Positions 36,649 to 47,691 of a stretch of DNA of 64,000 bases are shown one piece after another. Numbering within the stretch: position 1 is the stretch's first letter; each line of letters starts with the position of its first letter. The notes beneath the pieces are model-generated. The model was not told where the DNA came from. It did no database searches and saw only the letters and a program-made list of their open reading frames with translations. Source of the stretch: Sulfurospirillum_A sp029027265 (lineage in GTDB: Bacteria > Campylobacterota > Campylobacteria > Campylobacterales > Sulfurospirillaceae); NCBI GenBank assembly GCA_029027265.1, contig CP093061.1:992001-1056000 (forward strand), given 5' to 3'. Both the position numbers and the translations under genes were made by a program.

Positions 36649-36963
36649 GTGAATCAAGAGATTTATAAAAGAGTTAGAAATAATCCAAAATTTTCTGAGT
36701 TGGTCAAAAAAAGAAGTGGCTTAGCTTGGAAACTTTCAGCAATTATATTTGTTGCTTATTATTCTTTTATTATGCTTATTGCTTTTAGTCCAGAAACATT
36801 AGGACAGCCTATTGGTGATGGTGTTATAACAGTAGGAATTCCAGTAGGGATATCTATAATTTTACTCTCTATTATACTCACCGGAATTTATATAAGACGT
36901 GCTAATAACGAATTTGATAAATTAATAGACGAGATAAGAGATGATGCAAGGTTTGATTCATGA
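36649..36963 (+). CDS. DUF485 (YjcH-like) membrane protein
   Basis: 104 residues with two TM helices, typical small partner encoded before acetate symporters. N-terminal signature RVRNNPKFSELVKKRSGLAW. GTG start with AAGGAG upstream. It overlaps actP by 4 bp. Confidence 0.9.
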   Translation: MNQEIYKRVRNNPKFSELVKKRSGLAWKLSAIIFVAYYSFIMLIAFSPETLGQPIGDGVITVGIPVGISIILLSIILTGIYIRRANNEFDKLIDEIRDDARFDS

Positions 36964-38533
36964 AAGATTTGAATATTATAGCTATCATAATGTTCTTACT
37001 TTTTGTCTTAGCAACACTTGGTATAACTTATTGGGCAGCAAAAAGAACTAAAACAGCAAAAGATTTTTATACAGCAGGTGGAGGAATTACAGGTTTTCAA
37101 AATGGCTTAGCAATGTCTGGAGATTATATGTCAGCTGCTTCATTTTTAGGAATTTCTGGCTTAGTATACCTTGGTGGTTTTGATGCAATTATTTATTCAG
37201 TAGGTTTTTTGGTTGGTTGGCCAGTATTTTTATTTTTGATAGCAGAAAAACTAAGAAATCTTGGAAAATATACTTTTGCAGATGTTGCTTCATACAGGTT
37301 AAAAAAGACTCCCATAAGAATATTATCCGGACTTGGTTCCATTGCAACAGTGCTTTTGTACTTAACTGCACAACTTGTAGGTTCTGGAAAGCTTATATCC
37401 ATACTTTTCTCAATACCATACGAATTTTCAATTATTTTGATTGGTATATTTCTTGTAGTGTTAGTCTCCTTTGGAGGCATGTTAGCTACTACTTGGGTTC
37501 AGATAGTCAAGGCAATTTTACTTCTTGTTGGAACTACAATTCTTGCTTTTATGATAATGAATGAAGTTGGGTTTAGTTTAGAAGAGCTTTTTAAATCTGC
37601 TGATTATATTCGAAAAGCAGATAATATTATGAGTCCAGGCGGTATTGTTAGTAACCCTATTTCTGTTATTAGTTTAGGAATTGCACTTATGTTTGGTACT
37701 TCAGGGTTACCTCATATTTTAATGAGATTTTTTACAGTTAGTGATACAAAAGAGGCTAGGAAATCAGTTTTTTATGCTACTAGCTTTATTGGTTACTTTT
37801 ATATCTTGATATTTTTCATAGGTTTTGGGGCTATTGTTTTGGTTTCACAAAACCCAGAGTATCTTGATATGGCTAAAGGTACACTTTTAGGTGGAAACAA
37901 TATGGCAGCAATTCATCTAAGTCATGTTGTTGGTGGAAATATATTTTTTGGCTTCATTTGTGCTGTTGCTTTTGTAACAATATTGGCTGTAGTATCAGGA
38001 CTTACTCTCTCAGGGGCAAGTGCCATTAGCCATGATTTATATATGAATATTTTTGCAAAAAATAAAACAAATGTAGATGAGATGAGAGTCCATAGGCTTG
38101 CAGTTATTGGAATTGGTATATTTGTTATTTTTTCTGGTTTAATATTTGCAAATCAAAATATAGCACATATAGTTGGACTAGCATTTGCAGTTGCAGCTAC
38201 TGTAAACTTTCCAATTTTATTTTTATCAATTTATTGGAGTAAACTAACAACAAGAGGAGCAGTAATAGGTGGGACATTAGGTATGATAACAGTAGGGATG
38301 CTCATTACTTTTGGACCATCAGTATGGGGAGAGATAATAAATGGAGATCGTAATGCCGCAATTTTTCCATATGATTATCCAGCATTGTTTTCAGTAGCAG
38401 TATCTTTTATTAGCATTTGGTTTTTTTCTATCACAGATAAGAGTGATAGTGCTAAAAAGAGATTGAAGCTTTTGAAGACCAATATGTAAGAAGTCAAACA
38501 GGTATAGGCGCTGATGGTGCTGTTAGTTACTAA
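36960..38533 (+). CDS. actP: Cation/acetate symporter ActP (frameshift near C-terminus)
   Basis: Sodium:solute symporter family protein with about 13 TM segments, importing acetate and other short carboxylates. The frame as it stands ends at 38489 after 509 aa. Restoring one A in the run at 38454-38458 gives the family-typical tail reading EAFEDQYVRSQTGIGADGAV and a stop at 38531-38533. The rest is intact (KDFYTAGGGITGFQNGLAMS). Probably a sequencing error. It feeds acetate to the Acs encoded next. Confidence 0.9.
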
Positions 38534-38563
38534 AATTAAACAAATTGAAAGAGAGGGATAAAC

Positions 38564-40509
38564 ATGTCACAGGTTTTTGAACCAAACAGAGAATTTAGCA
38601 AAGATGCTAGAATAAAAAATATGTGTGAGTTTAAAGAGTTAAGTTTACAAGCCGAGGAAGATTTTGAAGGCTATTGGGATAAACTAGCAAAAGAAAAAAT
38701 CGATTGGTTTGAGCCTTATGATACTGTTTTAGATGAGAGTAATGCTCCATTTTACAAGTGGTTTGTTGGTGGTAAACTCAACGTTACTCACCAGTGTTTA
38801 GGACGTCATTTAAAGACTAGAAAAAACAAAGCAGCTATTATTTGGGAAGGTGAAGATGGAAGTAAAAGAATTATAACTTATCTTCAACTTTATTATAGAG
38901 TAAATAGATTAGCTAACCTAATGAAAAATAAGTTTAATATTAAAAAAGGTGATAGAGTTATTCTTTATATGCCTATGATTCCTGAAGCTGCATTTGCTAT
39001 GCTTGCTTGTGCTAAAATTGGTGCTGTTCACTCTATAGTCTTTGGTGGTTTTTCTGCTGAGGCACTTAGAGATAGAGTTATAGATGCTGAAGCAAAGCTT
39101 GTTATAACTGCTGATGGAGCATTTCGTCGTGGTAAACCATATATGCTTAAGCCTGTTGTAGATGAAGCTTTAAAAAGGGTTGTGAATGTTGTAAAAAAGT
39201 ACTTATAGTTCAGAGAAACTTTGAAGATATAGATTACGTTCCAGGACGTGATTATGTTTATAACGAAATGATTATGAATGAGTCTCAGCATTGTGATCCT
39301 GAGCCTATGGATTCTGAAGACCCACTTTTCTTGCTATATACTTCAGGAAGTACAGGAAAACCAAAAGGTGTTATGCATAGTAGTGCAGGTTATATATTGT
39401 GGGCACAATACACAATGGAGCATGTTTTTGATGTAAAAGAGAATGATACTTTTTGGTGTACAGCTGATGTTGGTTGGATTACAGGACATACATACATAGT
39501 TTATGGTCCACTTGCGATGGGTGCAACAACAATTATGTATGAAGGTGTTCCTACTTTTCCTGATGTTGGTCGTTGGTGGAAAATGATTGAAGAGCATCGT
39601 GTAAACCAATTCTATACGGCACCAACAGCTATTAGACTTCTTCATAAACTTGGAAGCGATGAGCCTAAAAAGTATGATTTAAGTAGTTTAAAAGTGCTAG
39701 GAACTGTTGGTGAACCAATTAACCCTGATGCTTGGATGTGGTATTACAACGAGATAGGTCATGGAAATTGTTCTATTGTTGATACATGGTGGCAAACTGA
39801 GACTGGTGGGCATATGATTACGCCACTTCCAGGAGCGACTCCTATTAAACCAGGATCTGCAACATTCCCATTACCAGGAATCATGGCAGAAATTATAGAT
39901 GAAAATGGAAATCCAACTCCAAAAGGAGAAAAAGGTTTTTTATGTATTACAAAACCTTGGCCTTCAATGATAAGAAATATTTGGGGAGATTCAGATAGAT
40001 TTGTAAAATCATACTTTGGTGATTGTAAAAAAGATGGAAAACCTGTCTACTTCTCTGGTGATGGTGCAATGTATGATGATGATGGATATATCATCATTAC
40101 AGGACGTACAGACGACGTTATTAATGTTTCTGGTCATAGACTTGGAACTGCTGAGATTGAGGCTGTTCTAGCTCATCATAGTAACGTGGCTGAAGTCGCT
40201 GTTGTTGGTTGTCCTGATCCTATTAAAGGTGAGGGAATCTTTGCATATATTGTTATTAAAGGCGAAGATACCATTGGTGAAGAGATAGAGATGATTCAAG
40301 AGCTTAACAAACTAATCATAAAAGAGATTGGTAACATTGCTAAGCTTGATTCCATACGTTTTGTTCCAGGACTTCCTAAAACAAGAAGTGGTAAAATCAT
40401 GAGAAGAATTCTTCGTTCAATTGCAAAAGGTGAAGAGATAACTCAAGATACTTCAACTCTTGAAGATCCTTCAATAGTAGATAAAATTCAACATTTAGTT
40501 CATAACTAA
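38564..40509 (+). CDS. acs: Acetyl-CoA synthetase (frameshifted)
   Basis: AMP-forming acetate activation enzyme. Two frames together give the full protein of about 650 aa. The first frame stops at 39208 (VNVVKKYL), while the second frame reads CCKKVLIVQRNFEDIDYVPG from 39181, so an extra GT (or loss of one base) lies near 39180-39186. The P-loop YTSGSTGKPKG and the acetylatable lysine motif PKTRSGKIMRR are present. Last gene of the acetate operon, followed by a terminator. Confidence 0.93.
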
Positions 40510-40512
40510 AAC

Positions 40513-40545
40513 AAAAAGGCATAGTAAAAATACTATGCCTTTTTT
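40513..40545 (+). terminator. Rho-independent terminator after acs
   Basis: AAAAAGGCATAGTA and its complement TACTATGCCTTTTT form a long stem with loop AAAA, ending in a T run. Symmetric A and T tracts mean it could also stop the convergent small-protein gene. Confidence 0.9.
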
Positions 40546-40576
40546 ACTCTATTTTTCATTATTCCATATATAGTAA

Positions 40577-40774
40577 TTATAATCCAAAATACTCTATCAA
40601 AAATGATCCAAGATTAAAGTGAACTAAAAGTGATATTATAAGTAGTATAGCTCCAATTAGGTTTAAGGTTTGAAATTTAAGGGAACTATGCTCAACTTTA
40701 AGAGCTTGCAGTAAAAAATAAGCATACACTACAAAAAGCATACCTATAAAACCAATTATTTGAAAGATATCCAT
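40577..40774 (-). CDS. Small membrane protein (CBU_0592-like)
   Basis: 65 residues with two long hydrophobic helices (IGFIGMLFVVYAYFLLQAL; FQTLNLIGAILLIISLL). The pattern with GxxGxxxxxxAYFLLQ and FQxLNLxGA matches the CBU_0592-type membrane protein family. Function unknown. Confidence 0.7.
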   Translation of the reverse strand: MDIFQIIGFIGMLFVVYAYFLLQALKVEHSSLKFQTLNLIGAILLIISLLVHFNLGSFLIEYFGL

Positions 40775-40829
40775 TTTTATCCTTTATTTGGTGGTATAAT
40801 ATCATATAGAGATTAATAAAGGTTAAATT

Positions 40830-41325
40830 TTGAAAAATATACTTATTGTAAATACTGGTGGCACTTTTAACAAAAGATACAACCCTTTAAAAGGGGAGCT
40901 AGAAGTTCCAAAAGACTCAATTGCATTAGAAAATATACTAAAGTACTTTTACAATTTGAAATATGAGCTAAAAAATATAATCCATAAAGATAGCTTAGAT
41001 ATGCAAGAAAGCGATAGAAAAGAGATAGCAGCGCTTATAAAAAACAGTCCTTCTGAAAAAATACTCATAATCCACGGGACAGATACAATGGATAAAACGG
41101 CAGAATTTTTAGAAAAGTATATAAGTAATAAAACTATACTTTTAACAGGTGCAATGGTACCTTTTAGCATAGATAGTGTGGAAGCTAATGCAAATTTATC
41201 AATGTCACTTGGTTATCTTCTTAATTGCATAAAAAACGGTATTTTTATAGCAATGCATGGTTTAGTAGATGAGCATAAAAACATTTATAAAAAACAGAGA
41301 GATTGGAGTGTTTCAAACTAAATAG
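40830..41325 (+). CDS. Asparaginase-domain protein, short form (frameshifted at C-terminus)
   Basis: About 164 residues covering only the N-terminal asparaginase domain: VNTGGTFNKRYNP (first catalytic Thr) and IIHGTDTMDKTAEFL (second Thr/Asp). Shorter than full L-asparaginase (about 330 aa), but such single-domain versions occur in related bacteria. The frame ends in WSVSN; removing one A from the run at 41289-41294 gives the more family-like IYKNREIGVFQTK. TTG start. Confidence 0.75.
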
Positions 41326-42970
41326 GGAATGTAATATTAAACTCTACACCATCTCTCTTTTTACTTTTACATGTAACGGCTCCTTTGAAGGTAGTTGTGA
41401 TGATATTGTAAAGAATATGAAGACCTAAACCACTTCCTCCAGAGGTTCTAGATGTTGTAAAAAAAGGGTCAAAGATTTTGTTTAGATTTTTTTCATCTAT
41501 TCCTTTTCCATCATCTTTGTAAAGGATGGTTATGTTTTTTTTGTATTGAAAAGCATTTATATAAATATTTCCCTTATCTTCTTTGTTATATCCATGAATG
41601 AGAGAGTTCATGATTAGATTAGTTATTATTTGCCCATAAGCACCTGGAAGTGAGTTTATATTTAACTTTTTTGGGATGACTACATGTACAGATATTGGTC
41701 GATTTTTCATGATTGTATTAAGAGATATAATTAGCTCATGTGTATATTCATTTAGATTAAATACCCTTGTCTCTTCGTTTGTCTGATCAACAGATACTTT
41801 TTTTAAAACTTCTTATAAGTTCTGAAGCTTTATTTATGCTTGTTAATGAGGAGCTAGATACATCTTCAATACTTTTTATATAATCTTCAAATTCATCTTT
41901 ACTCAGATTATCTGCTTTATATAATTTTATTATGTTTTTAGAAATGTCACTAAGGTGTGAAATTCCTGTGAGAGCTATGCCAATAGGAGTATTTATTTCA
42001 TGAGCGACACCAGCTACCAAGCCCCCTAAACTTGCCATTTTTTCTGATTGTAGTAGTTGTTTTTGTGTATTTGATATCTCTTTAATTACTTTTTTTATAA
42101 TAATAATATTTGTAAGTATAATTATGGCTATGATAGTAGTTGAAATTATAAAGTATATAAAAATAGTATTAATAATATTTTCTTTAATCTCAAAATCCAA
42201 TTGTTTTACAGTTTTTTCTATTTGCATATCTATAAGTTTATTCAAAGTTTCTACTTTATCAAAAAGACCATGTGTACCGCTCAATCCTATTATTTTATAG
42301 TCAGATACTATTTCCATAAAACTATTTTGGTAATTTTTTAGCATTGGTAAAGAGAAGGTTAAATCTGATTTTGAATTTTTAGTAAGTTTTATGATAGAAG
42401 TTAGCTCTTTCATCTTTTTTTCGTGTTTATTTACATATAACAAATTTTTTCTTAATAGAAAATCTTTTTCTATACGCCTAATAGATAAAATATGCTTTTG
42501 CATTTGCAAGTTTCCAATATGTTTAAAGAAAGCTTCCACTTTATGAATTTCTATTCTCATCTTCGCTCTTAGCCCTGTATTAGGACTTAAACCTATTTCT
42601 CTTCTATTTGGTAGAGTTTAATAAAAAGGGTGTTATATTGATTTTGTAGTAAAGATATTTTATGAAGATTATTGATATTTAAATTTTCAGAAAGTGCCAT
42701 TTTCTCCAAATCTTTTATATATTTTTTTAAGTCATTATTTTTACCAAAAGCAAATTTTACAAATTTTGACTGCTTCCTTATATAAAAATGGTGGATATTA
42801 TTTTCAATCTCTAGTACATGTTTATGTATGCCAAGTAGCTTTTGTTTTATAGATATTAGTTTTATCTCTTTGTCATTAAAAACCTTTGTTATACCAAGTA
42901 TGGTAAAGATGCTAATAGTCGTAATAACACCAAGAATAATAAGTTTTAATTTAATAGATAAATATTTCAT
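41318..42970 (-). CDS. Membrane sensor histidine kinase (two frameshifts)
   Basis: Three consecutive frames build one kinase of about 550 aa. N-terminal TM (LIILGVITTISIFTILGI), a helical periplasmic sensor of the HBM-like type with the hallmark EIGLSPNTGLRAKMR spanning the first shift near 42596-42606, a second TM (about 42100-42180), HisKA with AGVAHEINTPIG, and a HATPase (GGSGLGLHIL). The second shift is in the T run 41798-41804, after which VSVDQTNEETRVF continues. No regulator gene is adjacent. Two TACATGTA copies are present. Confidence 0.8.
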
Positions 42971-43020
42971 TAGTTATTGTAGCTAAAAAGAGGTAATAGT
43001 GTTACATGTAGAGATGTATA

Positions 43021-43731
43021 TTAGCTAAAATTAGTATATACAGCTTGAACATCATCATCGTTTTCTATACGCTCTATGAGGTCAGAAATGTCATTTATCT
43101 GTTCTTCATTAAGTTCTATAGGCGTATTTGCAAATCTTTTTAGTGTTGCAGTTTTCATCTCAATTTTAAGTTCGTCAAATGCGTGAGATAAAGACCCAAA
43201 GTCAGTGTAGTTGGCAGTTACAAGAACTATGCCTTCTTCCTCTTCTATCTCTTCAAGCCCAGCATCTATGAGTTCAAGTTCTAACTCTTCTAAATCCATA
43301 TCTTCAGTTTTTTTAAATTCAAATACAGCTTTTCTTGAAAACATAAATTCTAAAGATCCATTGTTTAACATCTCTCCACCACCTTTTTTAAAGTGGTTTT
43401 TTACATTTGCTACAGTTCTTGTTGCATTGTTAGTTGCAGTTTCAACAAATAAAAGAGCACCATGAACACCTTTGCCTTCATAGTTTACTTCATTCATATC
43501 TGCTAAGTCTTTTGAGTCTGCTCTTTTTATAGCTGCTTCAATGTTGTCTTTCGGCATATTTTCAGCTTTTGCATTTAGTATTGCTGTGCGAAGTTTTGCA
43601 TTGCTGTCAGGATCACTACTACCCTCTTTAGCTGCCATAGTAATAGAGCGACCAAGTCTAGGAAATATCCTTGACATTGCTCCCCATCTTTTTAGCTTTG
43701 ACGCTTTTCTATATTCAAATGCTCTGCCCAT
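43021..43731 (-). CDS. YebC/PmpR family protein
   Basis: 236-residue conserved protein beginning MGRAFEYRKASKLKRWGAMS, with GRSITMAAKEGSSDPDSN, full length. Older annotation calls it a transcriptional regulator; YebC proteins have recently been linked to translation of proline-rich stretches. Complete and undamaged. Confidence 0.95.
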   Translation of the reverse strand: MGRAFEYRKASKLKRWGAMSRIFPRLGRSITMAAKEGSSDPDSNAKLRTAILNAKAENMPKDNIEAAIKRADSKDLADMNEVNYEGKGVHGALLFVETATNNATRTVANVKNHFKKGGGEMLNNGSLEFMFSRKAVFEFKKTEDMDLEELELELIDAGLEEIEEEEGIVLVTANYTDFGSLSHAFDELKIEMKTATLKRFANTPIELNEEQINDISDLIERIENDDDVQAVYTNFS

Positions 43732-43805
43732 AAAATCTTACCTTATAGTTTTTGGAAAATTATATCTTTATTAAGATAAAATAGAGGAAAAAGTAGGATA
43801 AATAT

Positions 43806-44540
43806 ATGAAAAAAAATAGTGTTTATAGTATTAGTTGTGTTTTTTGGATTTGTGGGTTGTCAAAAAACACCATATACAGATAGAAACCAATTGGTACTTT
43901 ACTCATATGATGATGAGATGAATATGGGCAAAACTGCATCAAATGATATACTAAAAAAGAGAAGCTAAGTAGAGATAAAAAAAAGATAGAGATGGTAAAA
44001 AGAGTAGGGCAAAGATTAGCAAAAGTAGCAAATACAAATTACCGTTGGGAATTTAATGTTATAGAAAAAGACATCTTAAATGCTTTTTGCCTTCCTGGTG
44101 GAAAAGTATTTATTTATGAAGGAATTTTTAAAGCTGCTAAAAATGAAGATCAATTAGCAACAGTGATGAGCCACGAGATAGCTCACGCTTTGGCTCGTCA
44201 TGGAGTAGAGCGTATGAGTATGGGACAATTAGCAAGCATAGGAAAACTTGCTATTGGGGAAGCTGCCGGTCTTAGTGGTAATCAAGCTTTCGATGTTGCT
44301 TTTGGGTTAGGAACTCAGTATGGAGTTATGTTACCATATAGTCGTAGTTTTGAGTATGAAGCTGATGAGATAGGCATATATTTAATGAAAAGAGCAGGGT
44401 ACGATACTAGCGAAGCAATAAATTTTTGGAAAAATATGAAAGTACAAAAAAATGGAGGTGAACCTATGGAGTTCATGTCAACACATCCTGCTGATGATAA
44501 CAGAATAGAAAATATAAAAAGAATAATAGCAAAAAACTAA
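43806..44540 (+). CDS. M48 family metalloprotease lipoprotein (two frameshifts)
   Basis: Periplasmic zinc protease of the LoiP/BepA class. With one A removed from the A8 run at 43809-43816 and one A added to the A6 run at 43953-43958, the protein reads MKKIVFIVLVVFFGFVGCQK (lipobox GFVGC), then DEMNMGKTASNDILKKEKLS. The catalytic motif MSHEIAHALARHG and the third ligand region FEYEADEIGIYLM follow. Total about 244 aa. Compensating indels in homopolymers point to sequencing error or slippage. Confidence 0.85.
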
Positions 44541-44558
44541 GTATAAAAGGGGAGAAGA

Positions 44559-46397
44559 ATGATTTTTTTTAGACTTTTTTTTATATTGCTTTTATCTGTA
44601 TCAATACAAGCAAACAGCACTAGTGATGGTCGAGAACATGGTAACTTATTAGAACATTCACAAATATATATAGATAACAGTAACTCTTTGCAAATAGAAG
44701 ATGTCTTAAAAGGGAAAGTAGAGTTTAAGAAAAACGACAAAAAGCTTCTTGCTTATGGGTATTCACCAGATTTTACTGTTTGGATTAAATTTAGTTTGAA
44801 AAATGGGACTAATAAACCATTATATAAAGTAATAGAGTATGATAATACGCTTACTACAAATGTGGAGTTTTATAATCCAAATAGAGATTATGCCGTTGAG
44901 AAAGAAGGGTTATTTAACGTAAAAACAGATAGAAAAACACTAAATCCTGTTTTTGAAGTAAAGATAAATCCTCAAGATACTCAAATATATTATATGCGAG
45001 TATCTTCGCATATAACGACTCTTATAGTTAAACTCAATATTTGGGATAATAAAACTTTTTATGAAAAAGAGATAAAACATCAAGTTGTTTTGGCTCTATT
45101 TTTTGGTGCAATGATGATACTTGCTATTTACAATATTTTTATCTTCTTGTTTACTCGTGATATTAGTTACCTGTTCTATTTTTTGTATGTAGTTGGAATT
45201 TCTGCTCACCATGTAATATATGTAGGTATTGGTAATGTGTATATTCTAAACCAGACCTGGATACTCTATATAATAACATATGCTTCCTTCCTTACTGCCT
45301 TTCCAATTTTTGTATTGGCACTTTTTACAAAGACTTTTTTACATATGAAACAATATGCAAGGTTAGATAAAATATTAAATATTTTTATTGTTATACTTCC
45401 TGTATCCGTTTTTTTATTTACTATAACAGAAGAGTATAATAAGTTTAGAAATGTACTTCCAATTATACTTATGATTTATCTGCTATATATAACTAGTTAT
45501 GCAGCACTTAGAAAAAATAGACAAGCTTATTTTATCCTGTTTGGTTGGTTAGCTATTTGTTTAGCAATTATATTTATGTTGTTATCTAGCAGTGGAATAT
45601 TTAATATATTCGAATATGTTTATTACTACATAGAAGCCTCTTTACTTTTTGAAGCTACTATATTTTCTATTGCTTTGGCATATAGAATTAAACAGCTACA
45701 AGAAGAGAAAGTAAGAGCAAGTAAAAAATTAATAGTTCAACAAAAAAATGAGACTAAAAGGTTAGCTGTTCAAGTAGAAGAAAAAACTGCACACATAGGT
45801 GTTGCATTAGAAGAAAAACAACTTCTTTTAAAAGAGTTGCACCACAGAGTAAAAAACAACATGCAAATGATAGTCTCTCTCATAAGACTGCAAAAAGATA
45901 AAGTTAAAGATAACAAACTTCAAGATGTATTGTTAACTATACAAAATAGAATAAGTGCAATGAGTCATCTTCATGAACTCCTTTTTGAACAAGAAAATGC
46001 AACTCATATAGATACCTATGAGTATTTTGATCTTATGATAGAGAGTATAAGAGATAGTTACCATCATGATTTAAAAATAGAGTTAAATATAAAAGCAAAA
46101 CTAAAAATGGAAGAGGCTATCTACTGTGGTCTTATACTAAATGAACTTATAACAAACTCTTTCAAATATGCTTTTCCTGAAAAAGATGGAACTATAGAAG
46201 TAAGTTTAAAAAAAGAGAATGGTTATTATATCTTGAGTGTAGGTGATGATGGCATAGGATATGACACAGTCAAAAGGTCCTCTTCTTTAGGCATGACTTT
46301 AGTTAATGCATTAGCAAAAAAACAATTGAAAGGAGATATCAAAATTAGCTCATCTAATGGCGTAAAAACCACTGTAAGATGGAAAGATAATGATTAA
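44559..46397 (+). CDS. 7TMR-DISM sensor histidine kinase (HisKA_2 type)
   Basis: 612 residues. Signal peptide, an extracellular 7TMR-DISM-type beta domain (about 25-170), seven TM helices (about 180-390), coiled coil, and a HisKA_2 domain with phospho-acceptor LHHRVKNNMQMIVSLIRLQ. The HATPase has NELITNSFKYAFP. Such kinases bind small extracellular ligands, often carbohydrates or lipids. Ribosome site AAGGGGAG. The response regulator at 48455 is the nearest candidate partner, now about 2 kb away across IS debris. Confidence 0.88.
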   Translation: MIFFRLFFILLLSVSIQANSTSDGREHGNLLEHSQIYIDNSNSLQIEDVLKGKVEFKKNDKKLLAYGYSPDFTVWIKFSLKNGTNKPLYKVIEYDNTLTTNVEFYNPNRDYAVEKEGLFNVKTDRKTLNPVFEVKINPQDTQIYYMRVSSHITTLIVKLNIWDNKTFYEKEIKHQVVLALFFGAMMILAIYNIFIFLFTRDISYLFYFLYVVGISAHHVIYVGIGNVYILNQTWILYIITYASFLTAFPIFVLALFTKTFLHMKQYARLDKILNIFIVILPVSVFLFTITEEYNKFRNVLPIILMIYLLYITSYAALRKNRQAYFILFGWLAICLAIIFMLLSSSGIFNIFEYVYYYIEASLLFEATIFSIALAYRIKQLQEEKVRASKKLIVQQKNETKRLAVQVEEKTAHIGVALEEKQLLLKELHHRVKNNMQMIVSLIRLQKDKVKDNKLQDVLLTIQNRISAMSHLHELLFEQENATHIDTYEYFDLMIESIRDSYHHDLKIELNIKAKLKMEEAIYCGLILNELITNSFKYAFPEKDGTIEVSLKKENGYYILSVGDDGIGYDTVKRSSSLGMTLVNALAKKQLKGDIKISSSNGVKTTVRWKDND

Positions 46398-46423
46398 CTG
46401 ACCTTACGCACTTTCAATTTTTA

Positions 46424-46526
46424 CAACTCAATATATGCCACTTGATTAGCTCTAACAAGCAACTTCATTCTCAAAGCAAATGATTTAAATGATGTTTTAT
46501 TTTTAACGCTCAAGTTTGAAGAATGG
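46424..46526 (-). pseudogene. C-terminal fragment of split lipoprotein gene
   Basis: The minus-strand frame from the IS edge reads SSNLSVKNKTSFKSFALRM, then KLLVRANQVAYIEL and a stop. It continues the gene whose N-terminus starts at 47631, across the decayed IS. Inference rests on the frame staying open exactly up to the IS inverted repeat. Confidence 0.4.
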
Positions 46527-47394
46527 ACTTAATAGTAAAAACGGGTGCTAAAAATATCTTTCAAACTATGGCATAGTAGGAGTAAACAAAGGTTTATTTA
46601 CAAATGATTGTAAAAAAAAGCTCTAAAATATGTATAAATTGCAAGTCTAAAAATGTTATTTCCAAAGGTTCAAGAAGAGGAATAAAGAGATATTTTTGTA
46701 AAGATTGTAAAACTTCTTTCAGCTCAAAAAGAAGACCAGAACAACTACAAAAAGTTATCTTTGAAGAATATTTTTTACAATGACAAACACTCATGCAACT
46801 TTCAGTAAAATATTCCAGATCAATAAGCTGGATAGTGAAGCAAAGAGATGAATATATTGTTGATATAAAAGCACATAATCCAAGGGCAGTAAACTTGGTA
46901 TGAGATGCTACTTTTTATGGGAAGAGAAAAGAGAAGCTTGGAAGCCTGGTGTTCAAAGATGTTGAATCAAAAGAGATACTTATTTGGAAGCATATTGAAA
47001 GTGAAACAGTTCAGGATTATAGATATTTAAAGGAAGAGCTTCTAATACTAGGATATACCATCCAAAGTGCAACTTTAAATGGAAAAAGAGGCTTATACAA
47101 AGCCTTTAAGGATATTCCAATACAAATGTGTCACTTCCATCAGAAAAAGATTGTACAAAGATATATTACAATGCGACCAAAACTAGAAAATGCGGTTTTG
47201 CTTTAGCAAAAAGTTTCTCTGAAAACTTGAAGCAAGTAAAGATTTTAAGAGAATAGTTTCAAGATTAACACTAACTACAGAGAAAAACTTTACTCAAAAG
47301 CTTAGCAAAAGTATGAAGTTAAATTTAGTCGATTATTATTTAGTGAATTATAAGAAAAAGTAGAAAAGTAAGCACCCATATTTACTATTAAGTC
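46526..47394. mobile_element. Decayed insertion sequence (IS256/IS1249-like) with 24-bp inverted repeats
   Basis: The ends 46526-46549 and 47371-47394 are inverted repeats matching at 21 of 24 positions (GACTTAATAGTAAA, three differing bases, GGGTGCT). The element is 869 bp, shorter than an intact member, so the transposase gene has lost its 3' part. No clear target duplication is seen. Confidence 0.65.
46604..47330 (+). pseudogene. Transposase pseudogene, IS256/IS1249-like
   Basis: N-terminal zinc ribbon (CINCKSKNVISKGSRRG; CKDCKTSF), a helix-turn-helix-like part (LMQLSVKYSRSISWIVKQ), then DATFYGKRK and NGKRGLYKAFKDIPIQMCHF, followed by HQKKIVQRYITMRPKLE. This order is typical of IS1249-group transposases. 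There are in-frame TGA stops at 46781 and 46901 and a frameshift near 47200; the C-terminal third is missing. Confidence 0.7.
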
Positions 47395-47631
47395 TATTTT
47401 TTGCAATAAGTCTAGTTCGGCTTTCTTTATCTCTTTAGAAGCTTTTTTCTTATTTTCATCACTTATTTTTTCATCAAAGTAAAAACTCCAACCTTTACGC
47501 TCTGAATATGAATCATCTATTTCATTGGACGTATTAGAGTTATTGTCTTTTTCCATTACATCTATAGCACTTAATGACGTGCAACCAAGTATTGAGATAA
47601 TTGCTAAATATAAAATTCTTTTCTTTATCAT
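47302..47631 (-). pseudogene. Lipoprotein-like gene truncated by IS
   Basis: Start MIKKRILYLAIISILGCTSLSA is a lipoprotein signal (lipobox ILGC) with AAGGAAA upstream. The mature part is acidic then lysine-rich (SERKGWSFYFDEK, KKASKEIKKAELDLLQKI). The last 30 residues are encoded by the insertion sequence end. The native C-terminus probably lies at 46424-46526. Family not recognised. Confidence 0.5.
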
Positions 47632-47691
47632 ATTTCTTTTCCTTGCAAAAATAAGGGAAGAATTGTGTGAGAACTCTTCCCAATAAACCAA

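Noticed and set aside
38564..40509. Two separate AMP-ligase genes
   Set aside because: The two frames together give one complete acetyl-CoA synthetase with no duplicated or missing domain, so this is one frameshifted gene.
46781..46903. TGA recoding (Trp or Sec) in the IS256/IS1249-like transposase
   Set aside because: Two TGA codons, a frameshift and a missing 3' part indicate decay; intact genes here use TGA as stop (for example at 3535-3537 and 30054-30056).
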